Part shown: piece after piece, positions 52,901 through 61,854 of the stretch
Layout of the letters: the number at the start of each line of letters is the position of its first letter
Position numbering within the stretch: the stretch's first letter is position 1
NCBI GenBank assembly: GCA_041389495.1
Contig: JAWKRT010000001.1
Coordinates: forward strand, 682,001 to 746,000
Length of the DNA stretch: 64,000 nucleotides
Source of the DNA: Myxococcota bacterium
GTDB lineage: Bacteria > Myxococcota_A > UBA9160 > UBA4427
Direction: 5' to 3'
Made by a program: the position numbers and the translations under genes
The notes under the pieces: generated by a model
Database searches by the model: none
The model's input: the letters and a program-made list of their open reading frames with translations, nothing else
What the model was told of the DNA's origin: nothing

Positions 52901-53720
52901 GTCGGCGGAGGACGTCGCGCGCGCGGCCGAGCGCGCCGCGTCGGCGCGCGCCGCCGCGAGCGCGCGGATGGCGCGCCCGCGAACCGCCGCCGTCTCGAGC
53001 GAGGCGCGCGCGGACGCGCTCGAGCGCGCGGCCCGCGCGCTCGAGCCGCTCGTCGACGAGCAGGGCGAGCCCGTCGCCGCGCGCGACGAGAGCGAGCGCG
53101 CGACCGCGGTCGAGGGGGAGGCGCGTTCGGAGCGCGGCGCCGGGGCGCGCGGGTCCGCCGCGCGCGTCGGCACCGCCGTGCACGCGCTCCTCGAAGGATG
53201 GGACTTCGGCGCCGACCCGGAGCGCGAGCTCGCGCACCAGCGCGCGCGGCTCCCCGCGGTCGTCGCGTCGCTCGGCGCCGAGGGCGAGGCGGCCGTCGCC
53301 GCCGAGGCGGCCGCCGCGCGCGAGGTGCTCGACGCGTTCGCCGCGACGGCGCTGTTCGAGCGCTTCGCGCAGCTCGGCGGCGAGGTCGTCGCGCGCGAGC
53401 TCCCCGTCCTCGTGCCGCCCGCGCCGGCCGCAACCGGTCCGTCGGCGGCGGGCGCGGATGGCGTCGGCGCGATCGACGGGCTCGTCGGCGCGATCGACCT
53501 CGTGCTGCGCACGCCCGACGGCGACTGGGTGGTGGTCGACTACAAGACGGACGACGTCCGCGACGACGCGGCGCTGCGCGAGCGCGGCGCGCACTACGCC
53601 GGGCAGGGCCGCGCCTACGCGCGCGCGCTCCGCGACGCGCTCGGCCTCGAGCGGAGCCCCGCCTTCGAGCTGTGGTTCCTGCGCACGGGAGCCGTCGTGC
53701 GGCCGCTCGCCGAGCCCTGA
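49929..53720 (+). CDS. addA: AddA-type UvrD/Rep helicase-nuclease
   Basis: 1263 residues from GTG 49929. Superfamily 1A motifs: Walker A RAGAGTGKTAAL (residues 30-37), Ia VVAITFTEAASAEM, Ic VKTIHAWCRSLLARFP, Walker B LLVDEFQDTDALQ (about 414), III LFLVGDPKQSIYGWRDAD, IV AVNFRSVPAVL, V VMTIHGAKGLGFDHVYLAQV and VI RALYVALTRAKQRLVV. The C-terminal RecB-like nuclease has GTAVHALLEGWDF, DGLVGAIDLVL and the catalytic VVVDYKTDD near residue 1205. Together with the preceding gene it forms an AddAB-type complex that resects double-strand breaks. Ends the operon. Confidence 0.95.
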   Translation: MSPEAQARARDAQARAEAQREFARPLVVRAGAGTGKTAALTARVVAWTLGEGWRRAEARAGPPASGADAIAERHDELARDVLARVVAITFTEAASAEMAERIEEALGAIERGGRPDWVDEAALPSLEERQPRARALREALDHLAVKTIHAWCRSLLARFPLAARLRPDFEVDASGRARLEATQHALERALRDDYASGGPLLELARAGVGPARVLETALALAGAGVRAGDLAADPCPRAAVEHLVGALRDAAQRLAALRPAAMPSNRDTNAAHEVFDRAADTADALRALDVEDDELVATVWVDIGAMWSERVAKVGQWSRGETLTKIAKHFERVEDVVEAAAALREPLETVRSVDPRVLRASFAALGGVLGAVERELADRGVLGFDDLLRGARDLLVSRPAVAAQLRGEIEQLLVDEFQDTDALQCDLVRALALPRAADDDGPRPGLFLVGDPKQSIYGWRDADLGAYEAFVGDVVRAGGRALELAVNFRSVPAVLAEVERSLAHAMQAEPGVQAAFEPLFASERNASAPGFAQDGGAGGGVEGDAPRWAPVEHWVSWDVEGGEKRSGPETRTAAATRVEARAFARDVRRLRDEHGVALERVALLVRQRGDVDVYLRALREEGVPYSAHAGPELASRREAVDAAAVLRCVLDPNDQIALVALLRSACVGVPDAALLPLWVGRLPQRFAELDGEPGGEGAAALAAVEALAREVAASLDAEVVPELAAVAGWEESLVAAARAVARLRASFERDAPDVFVERLRAELALDLAEAARFPGALRVANLARFHRELAEDLAAGCDEQVLLRRLRTGGARGRGAGEPVAVVAGAVQVMTIHGAKGLGFDHVYLAQVHKAASGGRARATEVERGIDGPEMRLLGTQTLGFARAKAARARRESAESVRALYVALTRAKQRLVVMGARPGDEKRAKLVDATAVRSLSYAELLALRDDAPDLDAPFGEGCARFVAGDALWRFPALDPDPPADETGSARSERWPSAEDVARAAERAASARAAASARMARPRTAAVSSEARADALERAARALEPLVDEQGEPVAARDESERATAVEGEARSERGAGARGSAARVGTAVHALLEGWDFGADPERELAHQRARLPAVVASLGAEGEAAVAAEAAAAREVLDAFAATALFERFAQLGGEVVARELPVLVPPAPAATGPSAAGADGVGAIDGLVGAIDLVLRTPDGDWVVVDYKTDDVRDDAALRERGAHYAGQGRAYARALRDALGLERSPAFELWFLRTGAVVRPLAEP

Positions 53721-54059
53721 GGCGGCCCGCGCCCGGCGGCCCGCGCGGCCCGGCGGCCGCTGCACGGCCGTGTGCGCCACCGCGTCCGCTCCCGGGCGTG
53801 TAGGCTCGGCTCCCTCTTCCCGAGTGCTCGCCTCGCCGGGCCCTGCCGTGCGTGTGACGGTCAGGCCCGCGCGGCGTGCGAGCGATGGACCGCACGGGCG
53901 CGAACGAGCGTGCGGACGCGATCGCGGATGCGGCCGCGCGCAGGAACTCGGGTGCGGGCGCGGGTACGAATGCGGGTGCGAATGCGGGCGCGGGTACGAA
54001 TGCGGGTGCGGGTACGAATGCGGGTACGGATGCGGGTGCGAGGGCGGATGGGGCAGTGG
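53721..54059. other. intergenic region with hexanucleotide repeats
   Basis: 339 bp without a convincing gene. A candidate -10, TAGGCT (53801-53806), could start a long leader for the next gene. The second half is filled by a hexanucleotide repeat tract. Open frames run through it, but the translations are Arg/Met/Val or His/Pro repeats, as expected from simple repeats. Confidence 0.6.
53953..54048. repeat. 16-unit imperfect hexanucleotide tandem repeat
   Basis: Sixteen 6-mers in register: mostly TGCGGG with CGCGGG, TACGAA, TGCGAA, TACGGA, TGCGAG and GGCGGA variants. A higher-order block CGCGGG-TACGAA-TGCGGG recurs. It ends 12 nt before the ATG of the secreted unknown at 54060. Confidence 0.9.
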
Positions 54060-54674
54060 ATGCGGACGTCGCGCGCCGCGCTCCTCGCCGCGTGCGTCGC
54101 GGGGGCGGCGTCCGCGCAGACGGCCGTCGACTTCGATCCGCCGGCCGATCCCGGCGAGCCCGCGCTCGTGCTGCGCACGTGGCCGGCCGAGCTCGGGCCC
54201 GCGGTGCGCCGCGAGATCCGCGTGTTCGCCGACGGCCGTTGCGAGCGCGATCGCGCGACGTTCCAGCCGGGCCCGGGCGGCACGGTGCGGCGCGTGCACA
54301 CCGAGCGCTTCCGGGTCGGCGCCGCCGAGGCGCGCGCGCTCGTCGCGCAGGCGCTCGACGCCGGTGCGGCCGATCTCGATGCGCGCGCGGTGCAGCGCAG
54401 CCTGCGCGCGGCGCGCGCCGCGGCGGACGACGGCGTGCATCACCACGTGCTCGACGAGGACGTCGTCGAGGTCGAGCTGCACGCGGCGCGGGTGCGAGCG
54501 CCCGGCCGGGCCGAGCGCCGCGACGTGCGGCACGTCGTGCGCTGGGTCGGGCTGCGCGCCGACCTGCGCGAGCACCCCGGCGACGCGCGCGTCCAGAGGA
54601 TGGGCGCGCTCCGCGACGCCCTGGAATCCGTCGCGAACGCCGCGGCGCCGACCGCTGCGGGCGGTGCGCCGTGA
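54060..54674 (+). CDS. secreted protein of unknown function, coupled to a matrixin
   Basis: 204 residues. ATG 54060 opens a clean signal peptide (MRTSRAALLAACVAGAASAQ). ATG 54048 is also in frame. The mature part has no cysteine pattern beyond a single CERD and reads like a small alpha/beta domain: LVLRTWPAELGPAVRREIRV, VFADGRCERD, then helices with GAAEARALVAQAL and a polar HHHVLDEDVVEVELHA strand. I do not recognise a named family. The stop overlaps the GTG of the matrixin gene by 4 nt, so the two are made together and both are exported. An inhibitor, chaperone or substrate role is possible but only inferred. Confidence 0.72.
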   Translation: MRTSRAALLAACVAGAASAQTAVDFDPPADPGEPALVLRTWPAELGPAVRREIRVFADGRCERDRATFQPGPGGTVRRVHTERFRVGAAEARALVAQALDAGAADLDARAVQRSLRAARAAADDGVHHHVLDEDVVEVELHAARVRAPGRAERRDVRHVVRWVGLRADLREHPGDARVQRMGALRDALESVANAAAPTAAGGAP

Positions 54675-56350
54675 GCGGCGCCGGGGTCGCGCATCGCGTC
54701 GCGCGCGCCGCGCTCGTCGCCGGCTGCGCGGCGCTGGCCGCCGCGGCCGCGCCGCGCGTCGCGCGCGCGGGCGCCTTCATCGACGCGACGGAGCAGTTCC
54801 CCGATCGCATCACGCATCCGAGCGGCTACACGGGCTCGGGTGGCGTGCTCACCGTCGACGTGTGCATCGACCCGACGAGCGCGAACGCGGCGCAGATGGT
54901 CGTGCCCGTGCAGAACCTCGTGAAGACGTACAACGAGCGCGTGATGCCGTTCGGGACGGTCTTCCTCAACTTCAACAACGGCGTGCCGGGCGGGACGATC
55001 GACTTCGAATCGGTCGCGCTCCACGAGGTCGGCCACTGCCTCGGGCTCGCGCACGCGAACCTCGCGAGCGAGGGCGGCTTCCCGGACCCCTCCGATCCCG
55101 ATTCGGACTACGCGAAGGCGGGCGACGGCGCGAACGACGTGTGGGACCTCGCGCCGGGCGCGGACGGGCGCATCGCGTCGCGCGACGACGTGCGCGGCGA
55201 CGACGTCGGCCTCCTCTACTTCGACAAGGCGACGAACGATCCGTTCCGCCTGTCGGCGGCGGTCGTCGACGCGACGACCTACTCGCGCCAGGCGGCCGAC
55301 CTCCCCGTCGGCAGCACGTTCGCGGCGACGGCGACGCGCTTCAACGGCGCGTCGTTCGCGGTCGGCAGCACCGAGGCCGTGATGAACCAGGGCACCTACT
55401 ACGACGAGGAGCAGCGGCTGCTGACGGCCGACGACGTCTCCGCGCTCCGCTATGCGATGAGCGGCCTCGACGAGGCCGAGGGCACGTCCGACGACTACGA
55501 CCTGCAGCTCGTGTACGGCGGCTTCGGGACGGGCTGCGACATCGTGCTCGACTTCGACGCCTCGAAGACCGACTTCGCCGTGTGCGGCGTGACGACGCAG
55601 CGGATCGGCAACCTCGCGAGCCAGCACTACCGCATCACGAACGCCGACGTGTACTTCCACCCGACGAGCGTCGCCTGGTACTTCAACGCGGAGTCGTGCG
55701 GGAACGGCGCGCTCGAGGGCGCCGAGACGTGCGACGACGGCAACACGATGCACGGCGACGGCTGCGACCAGCGGTGTCGCGTCGAGACGGGCTACGCGTG
55801 CGCGGGCGCGCCCTCGGTCTGTGCGCCCGTGTGCGGCAACGGCGACGTGCAGGGCCCGACGGAAGCGTGCGACGACGGCGGGACGGCTGCGGGCGACGGC
55901 TGCGACGCGCTCTGCCAGGTGGAGCCGGGCTGGACGTGCGGCGGCGAGCCGTCGATCTGCGGCGCTGCGGCGTGCGGCGACGGCCTCGTCGCGGGCGTCG
56001 AGGCGTGCGACGACGGCGGCGCGTCGCCGGGCGACGGCTGCGATGCGACCTGCCAGCTCGAGCCCGGCTGGGTGTGCGGCGGAGCGCCGTCGAGCTGCGG
56101 CGCGGCCGAGTGCGGCGACGGCTGGGTCGCGGGCCTCGAGGCGTGCGACGACGGCGGGTCGACGCCGGGCGACGGCTGCGACGCGACCTGCCAGATCGAG
56201 CCGGGATACCGCTGCAGCGGTCCGCCGTCGACGTGCACGGCGCCGCAGGTGCCCGCGCTCGGGGCACCGCAGCGCGCACTGCTCGCGCTCGCGCTCGGCG
56301 CGCTCGGCTTCGTCGCGCTCGCCGTCCGCGGCCGCCGCCGCACCGCCTAG
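54671..56350 (+). CDS. secreted matrixin-type metalloprotease with Myxococcus disulfide repeats
   Basis: 559 residues from GTG 54671. A hydrophobic signal segment (12-33) leads to a metzincin domain with the zinc motif HEVGHCLGLAH (118-128, catalytic Glu119) and a Met-turn candidate in EAVMNQGTYYDEEQRLLT. A beta-rich region (320-335) with two Cys follows. Then come four disulfide repeats of the pattern CGNG...ECDDG....GDGCDATCQ.EPG..C, about 42 residues each. The tail is VPALGAPQRALLALALGALG..., ending GRRRTA, a sorting-type signal. It is predicted to be exported and anchored or processed at the surface, and to cleave protein substrates outside the cell. Confidence 0.92.
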   Translation: MSGAGVAHRVARAALVAGCAALAAAAAPRVARAGAFIDATEQFPDRITHPSGYTGSGGVLTVDVCIDPTSANAAQMVVPVQNLVKTYNERVMPFGTVFLNFNNGVPGGTIDFESVALHEVGHCLGLAHANLASEGGFPDPSDPDSDYAKAGDGANDVWDLAPGADGRIASRDDVRGDDVGLLYFDKATNDPFRLSAAVVDATTYSRQAADLPVGSTFAATATRFNGASFAVGSTEAVMNQGTYYDEEQRLLTADDVSALRYAMSGLDEAEGTSDDYDLQLVYGGFGTGCDIVLDFDASKTDFAVCGVTTQRIGNLASQHYRITNADVYFHPTSVAWYFNAESCGNGALEGAETCDDGNTMHGDGCDQRCRVETGYACAGAPSVCAPVCGNGDVQGPTEACDDGGTAAGDGCDALCQVEPGWTCGGEPSICGAAACGDGLVAGVEACDDGGASPGDGCDATCQLEPGWVCGGAPSSCGAAECGDGWVAGLEACDDGGSTPGDGCDATCQIEPGYRCSGPPSTCTAPQVPALGAPQRALLALALGALGFVALAVRGRRRTA

Positions 56351-56391
56351 CCTCGCGCCCTTGCGCGCGCGTCCTCCGGCGGGTGAACCTG

Positions 56392-56430
56392 CGCGCGCGC
56401 TCGCGTCGGGTCGCGCGCGCTCGCGTCGGG
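56392..56430. repeat. tandem direct repeat, two 19-bp copies
   Basis: CGCGCGCGCTCGCGTCGGG at 56392-56410 and again at 56412-56430 in the leader region of asnS. Probably slippage in GC-rich DNA; no function evident. Confidence 0.7.
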
Positions 56431-56478
56431 CCGCGCGGGCGGCCGCGCACCGCGCGCGCACACGAGGAGGGGGGAAGC

Positions 56479-57888
<1,410 letters not shown>

Positions 57889-57890
57889 CG

Positions 57891-57915
57891 CGCGCGCCCG
57901 GCGACGGGCCGCGCG
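57891..57915. terminator. candidate bidirectional GC hairpin between asnS and a SnoaL-like gene
   Basis: CGCGCGCCCG, loop GCGA, then CGGGCCGCGCG: a 10-bp stem with one bulged base. It lies between two convergent stop codons (57888 and 57919). Confidence 0.45.
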
Positions 57916-57918
57916 ACG

Positions 57919-58362
57919 TCAGTCGCCGAAGAGCGCGGCGGCGTGCGCGCCGAGGTAGGCGGTCGCCTCCTTCACCGACGCGTCCGTGAAGCGGTCCTCG
58001 AGACGGGCGATGCGCTCGCCCTCGAAGGTCGCCGTCTCCTCGCCCTCGATCGCGAGGTCGGGCAGGCCGGGCTTCGAGTACGTCGCGCGCCAGCGGAACC
58101 AGACGCGGTCGCCGTCGGCGCGCGGACCGTCGAGCGTCGCGAGCTCGCGCGTCGCGAAGCGGCGATCGAAGCCGTCGAGCGAGCCTGCGAGCGCGGCGAT
58201 CACGGCGTCGCGCCCCTCGGCGACGCCCTCGAACGGCGGGCCGCCGATCGTCTCGTAGACCGCGCCCTCGGTGAAGAACGGCTCGAGCACGGCGCCGTCG
58301 CGGCTCGCGACGAAGCGCTCGAAGGCGGCGGCGTAGGCGGCGAAGCGGTCGAGCGGCGGCAT
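57919..58362 (-). CDS. SnoaL-like (NTF2-fold) protein
   Basis: 147 residues from ATG 58362 with GAGGAGG upstream. FAAYAAAFERFVASRDGAVLEPFFTEGAVYETIGG is the typical SnoaL-like first part, GRDAVIAALAGSL the following helix, and RVWFRWRATYSKPGLPDLAIEGEE the sheet that lines the pocket. It may be an isomerase, dehydratase or ligand binder; no catalytic residue can be singled out. Upstream on the same strand is the glycosyltransferase gene, 79 bp away. Confidence 0.88.
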   Translation of the reverse strand: MPPLDRFAAYAAAFERFVASRDGAVLEPFFTEGAVYETIGGPPFEGVAEGRDAVIAALAGSLDGFDRRFATRELATLDGPRADGDRVWFRWRATYSKPGLPDLAIEGEETATFEGERIARLEDRFTDASVKEATAYLGAHAAALFGD

Positions 58363-58441
58363 GGCGGTCCTCCTCGGCGCGCCCGCGCATCCTGCCACGA
58401 ACGCGCGCGCGGGTGCGAACGGCGCGGCGTGCCAGGGGCGC

Positions 58442-59488
58442 TCAGGCCGCGCAGACGAAGTCCGCGCCGTCGCGCAGGCCGAGCCGCGCGAGCGCGGCGC
58501 GGATCTCGGCGCGCGGGCGCGCGCCCGCGACGGAGGCGACGAGCCGCAGCGCGCCGGCGCGCGCGCGCGCCTCGAGCGCGCCGCCGGGCCCGAGTGCCTC
58601 GGGCGGCACGACGGGGGCGCCCGCGATCTCGCGCCCGATGCGGCGCGGGTGGAGCTCGACGATGGCGCTCGGATGCTTGCCGTGCCGCGCGAGCGCGCGC
58701 GCGAGTGCGCGTCCGGTCGCGCCATGGCCCCACAGCACGTAGTCGTCGCCGCCGGCGAGGAAGCCGCGCGCGAGGTGCCAGGCCTTGCACTCGGTGAACG
58801 CCGCGATCGCATAACGAGCGTCCGTGCGCGAGAGGCGCGCCGGCCCGTCGCGCCAGCCGACGAGCCGTCGCGGCACGACGCCGAGCCGCGCGCCCGCGCC
58901 GAGCGCGCGCAGCAGCAGGTCGTAGTCCTCGGGGAAGGGGACGTCGCGGTAGGGGAAGCGCTCGAAGGTCGCGCGCCGCAGCGCCCACGTCGGGTGCGCG
59001 AGCGGACACTCGACGAACGCGTCGCGCGCGACGTCGTCGGGCGTGCGCAGCGAGGCGAGCCAGCGCTCGTAGCGGAGGCGCCCGTCGGCGAGCGCGCCGC
59101 GCGGGAAGATGCGCACGTGGCAGCCGACGCCGTCGAGCGAGGCGTCGGCGTCGAGCGCGTCGCACTGCGCGCGCAGGCGGTCGCGGTGCATCCAGTCGTC
59201 GGCGTCCATGCGCGCCACGACGTCGGCGCGGCAGTGGGCGAGGCCCGCTTCGAGCGCGGCCGCGATGCCGCGCCCGGGGCCGTCGACGACCCGGAAGCGC
59301 GCGTCGGCGCGCGCCGCGCGGTGCGCGACGTCGCGGCTCGCGTCGCGCGAGGCGTCGTCGACGACGATGCACTCGAGGTCGGGCTCGGTCTGGCGCGCGA
59401 CGCTGCGCAGGCACGCGCCGAGCGTCGCGGCGGCGTCGCGCACCGGGAGCAGAACGGAGACCCGCGGCCGCGCGCGCCGGTCTAGCAT
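58442..59488 (-). CDS. family 2 glycosyltransferase with C-terminal Rossmann-like domain
   Basis: 348 residues from ATG 59486-59488. The N-terminal GT-A fold is clear: VSVLLPVRDAAATLGACLRS, CIVVDDASRDAS and the metal-binding RMDADDW (DXD at 95-97). A conserved region with HPTWALRRATFERF and PFPEDYDLLLRAL serves the acceptor side. About 90 residues are added at the C-terminus with YVLWGHGATGRALARAL and VELHPRRIGREIAGAPVVPP, which look like a nucleotide-binding Rossmann-type unit. It transfers a sugar from a nucleotide donor, perhaps to envelope glycan. No sugar operon is adjacent. Its ATG overlaps the -10 box of the divergent LLM gene. Confidence 0.93.
   Translation of the reverse strand: MLDRRARPRVSVLLPVRDAAATLGACLRSVARQTEPDLECIVVDDASRDASRDVAHRAARADARFRVVDGPGRGIAAALEAGLAHCRADVVARMDADDWMHRDRLRAQCDALDADASLDGVGCHVRIFPRGALADGRLRYERWLASLRTPDDVARDAFVECPLAHPTWALRRATFERFPYRDVPFPEDYDLLLRALGAGARLGVVPRRLVGWRDGPARLSRTDARYAIAAFTECKAWHLARGFLAGGDDYVLWGHGATGRALARALARHGKHPSAIVELHPRRIGREIAGAPVVPPEALGPGGALEARARAGALRLVASVAGARPRAEIRAALARLGLRDGADFVCAA
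59483..59488 (+). promoter_or_regulatory. candidate -10 element (TAGCAT) before the LLM oxidoreductase gene
   Basis: TAGCAT followed by GCGCGGCC, 44 nt before the ATG at 59533. It coincides with the start codon of the divergent glycosyltransferase, so the two genes may compete. Confidence 0.4.
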
Positions 59489-59532
59489 GCGCGGCCGGCC
59501 GCGCCTTCCGCGGCCCTCGAGGAGCGCGCGCG

Positions 59533-60747
59533 ATGCACGAGGCCCCCGTCCGATTCGGCGTCTTCCTGGCGCCCTTCCATCCCGACGACGAGAACCCGAC
59601 CGAGCAGATCCACCGCGACCTCGCGCTCGTCGCCGAGCTCGAACGGCTCGGCTACGACGAGGCGTGGATCGGCGAGCACCACTCGGCGGGCTTCGAGATC
59701 ATCGGCTCGCCCGAGCTCTTCATCGCGCACGCGGCCGCGATCACGCAGCGCATCCGGCTCGGCACCGGTGTCGTCTCGCTCCCCTACCACCATCCCTTCA
59801 TGGTGGCGGATCGCATCTCGCAGCTCGACCACCAGACGCGCGGCCGCGTGATGCTCGGCTGCGGGCCCGGGCAGCTCCCGACCGACGCGTTCATGCTCGG
59901 CATCGACGTGGCGACGCAGCGGCGGCGCATGCTCGAGGCGCTCGAGGTGATCGAGCCGCTGCTGCGCGGCGAGCGCGTGACGCGCAAGACGGACTGGTTC
60001 GAGGTGCGCGACGCGCAGCTCCAGCTGCCGCCCTTCCAGCACCCGCGCGTCGAGATGGCGGTCGCGTCGGCGATCTCGCCGTCGGGCGCGCGCGCGGCCG
60101 GCACCCACGGGACGGGCCTGCTCTCGCTCGCGGCGAGCGGGCCGGAGGGCTTCGAGCAGCTGCCGAAGCACTGGCAGGTGTGCGAGGAGAAGGCGCGCGA
60201 GCACGGGCGGACGGTCGACCGCGCGGGCTGGCGCGTCGTCGTGCCCATGCACATCGCGCCGACGCGCGAGCAGGCGCGCGCCGACATGGAGCACGGCACG
60301 CTGCGCCTCGGCCGCTACATGGAGCGGCTCGGCGGCGCGCCGCCGCCGTACCTGTCGTCGACGGACGCGATGCTCGACGAGTGGACCCAGCGCGGGCTCG
60401 TCGTCTTCGGCCGGCTCGTGCTCGGGACGCCCGACGACGCCGTCGCGGTCGTGCGCGCGCTGCAGGAGAAGTCGGGCGGCTTCGGCACGCTGCTGCTGCT
60501 CGGCCACAACTGCGCCGACCCGGCCGCGACGCTCCGCAGCTACGAGCTGATCGCGCGCTACGTGATGCCGGCCGTGAACGGGTCCAACCGCAACCGCGCG
60601 GCGAGCCTCGACTGGGCGCACGCGAACGCGGGCACCTTCATCCCCGCGATGCTAGGTGGCATCCAGGGCGCGATCGAGCAGCACGAGAAGGAGCGCGCCG
60701 AACGCGGCGGCGCGGGCACCGCATGGGTGGGCGGCGGCGGGGCGTAG
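59533..60747 (+). CDS. LLM-class flavin-dependent monooxygenase, limonene 1,2-monooxygenase-like
   Basis: 404 residues from ATG 59533 with a weak upstream purine run. It is a bacterial-luciferase TIM barrel: VRFGVFLAPFHPDDENPTEQ, GYDEAWIGEHHSAGFEII, IRLGTGVVSLPYHHPFMVADR and RVMLGCGPGQLPTDAFMLG. The C-terminal YVMPAVNGSNRNRAASLDWA is characteristic of limonene-monooxygenase-like members. It uses reduced FMN or F420; the window does not decide which. It probably oxidises a hydrophobic terpene-like or ketone substrate. The flavin reductase is not adjacent. Confidence 0.93.
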   Translation: MHEAPVRFGVFLAPFHPDDENPTEQIHRDLALVAELERLGYDEAWIGEHHSAGFEIIGSPELFIAHAAAITQRIRLGTGVVSLPYHHPFMVADRISQLDHQTRGRVMLGCGPGQLPTDAFMLGIDVATQRRRMLEALEVIEPLLRGERVTRKTDWFEVRDAQLQLPPFQHPRVEMAVASAISPSGARAAGTHGTGLLSLAASGPEGFEQLPKHWQVCEEKAREHGRTVDRAGWRVVVPMHIAPTREQARADMEHGTLRLGRYMERLGGAPPPYLSSTDAMLDEWTQRGLVVFGRLVLGTPDDAVAVVRALQEKSGGFGTLLLLGHNCADPAATLRSYELIARYVMPAVNGSNRNRAASLDWAHANAGTFIPAMLGGIQGAIEQHEKERAERGGAGTAWVGGGGA

Positions 60748-60820
60748 CGCGGTGCGATCCCGTGCGGGTTCCTTCCCCGTCAGCGACGGCCGCGGTCGCG
60801 TCGCCGCGCGCGCATCGCGC

Positions 60821-60850
60821 TTGCTGTGCGATCGGCGCGCTTGATAGGGT
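60821..60850 (+). promoter_or_regulatory. candidate promoter (TTGCTG - 18 bp - TAGGGT)
   Basis: TTGCTG at 60821-60826, an 18-bp spacer and TAGGGT at 60845-60850 followed by GCGCGCGC. It lies 48 nt before the next start codon and is the best-formed two-part promoter besides those of men and bfd. Confidence 0.5.
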
Positions 60851-60898
60851 GCGCGCGCGCCGAGCGCGTGCGGAGCGCAGGACGCGGAGTGGAGAGCG

Positions 60899-61324
60899 AT
60901 GAGCGACGGAGCCTTCTCGCGCGACGAGGTCGAGCGCGCCTTCGAGCACACCCTCACGCTGCAGGCGCGCGAGGACTGGGCGACGTTCGCCGAGACGTTC
61001 ACGCGCGACGCGGTCTACGAGGAGTGCGAGTTCGGCCGCATGGTCGGCCGCGACGCGATCCTCGAGTGGCTGCTGCCCGCGATGGAGCCGTGCAAGGGCT
61101 GGACGTATCCCGAGCGCTGGCGCTCGATCGAGGGCAACCGCATCTCCTACGGCTGGTACAACCGCCTTCCCGGTCGTCGCGCCGACGGCAGCTGGTACGA
61201 GTTCATGGGGACGTCGTGCAAGGTGTACGCCGGCGACGGTCGCTTCTCGTACCACGAGGACGTCTACAACATGAAGGCGTGCATCGCGGTCATCAAGGAA
61301 TGGTCGGCGGCACAGAAGCGGTGA
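60899..61324 (+). CDS. SnoaL-like (NTF2-fold) protein
   Basis: 141 residues from ATG 60899 (GGAGAGCG just upstream). ERAFEHTLTLQAREDWATFAETFTRDAVYEE is the fold's opening helix pair, followed by GRDAILEWLLPAM and a sheet with ISYGWYNRLPGRRADGSWYEF and YHEDVYNM. It is a third SnoaL-like protein in the window, not closely similar to the others by eye. It is 7 nt before a membrane-anchored gene, probably one transcript. Substrate unknown. Confidence 0.86.
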   Translation: MSDGAFSRDEVERAFEHTLTLQAREDWATFAETFTRDAVYEECEFGRMVGRDAILEWLLPAMEPCKGWTYPERWRSIEGNRISYGWYNRLPGRRADGSWYEFMGTSCKVYAGDGRFSYHEDVYNMKACIAVIKEWSAAQKR

Positions 61325-61331
61325 GGCGCGG

Positions 61332-61820
61332 ATGAAGGTCGCGCGCGTCGCCGCCGTGGTGGTCGCCGTCGTGGGTGTGGGCGCGCTCGGCGCGTGGCTC
61401 GTGCGCACCGACCCCATCGGCCCCATCGCGGGCCGTGCGCTCACCGGCCCCGAGGCGCCCTATCCCGACGACTGGCGCTTCTCCGACGCGGCCTACACGA
61501 TCGCGGTCGAGACGAACCCCGCGGACCCGCACTCCGTCACGACGTTCGCGTTCCTGCACGAGGGCAAGCTGCACATCCCCGCCATGAACGGCTCGGGGAA
61601 GCGCTGGACGCAGGACGCGCTCGCGAACCCGAACGTGCGCATCAAGGTCGGCGACACCGTGTACCCGGCGCGCCTCGTGCGCATCGAGCCGACCGATCTC
61701 GAGCCCTACGTCGACTCGGCCGCGCGCAAGTACGCGCAGATGGCCTCCGCGCTCGAGTCGGGCGAGCTGCCCGACGACATCTGGCTGTTCCGCGTCGAGC
61801 CGCGCACGCCCGCGCGCTAG
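61332..61820 (+). CDS. membrane-anchored protein, possible split-barrel (PNPOx/F420-type) fold
   Basis: 162 residues from ATG 61332. One N-terminal transmembrane helix (about 5-25) is followed by a soluble domain with WRFSDAAYTIAVETNPADPH, TTFAFLHEGKLHIPAMNGSG and NPNVRIKVGDTVYPARLVRI. Strand-rich 'NPxVRIxVGDxxYxARLVRI' resembles the split beta-barrel of pyridoxamine-oxidase and F420-dependent enzymes. That match is by eye only. It follows the SnoaL-like gene closely. Location: cytoplasmic membrane, soluble part probably outside. Function unknown. Confidence 0.75.
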   Translation: MKVARVAAVVVAVVGVGALGAWLVRTDPIGPIAGRALTGPEAPYPDDWRFSDAAYTIAVETNPADPHSVTTFAFLHEGKLHIPAMNGSGKRWTQDALANPNVRIKVGDTVYPARLVRIEPTDLEPYVDSAARKYAQMASALESGELPDDIWLFRVEPRTPAR

Positions 61821-61854
61821 GCGAGCCCGCGCGGGCGCGGGAACGCGCGCGGCT

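Noticed and set aside
53772..54059. Extending the secreted unknown upstream through the hexanucleotide repeats
   Set aside because: The extension would encode an Arg-Met-Arg-Val repeat and bury a clean signal peptide that starts at 54060.
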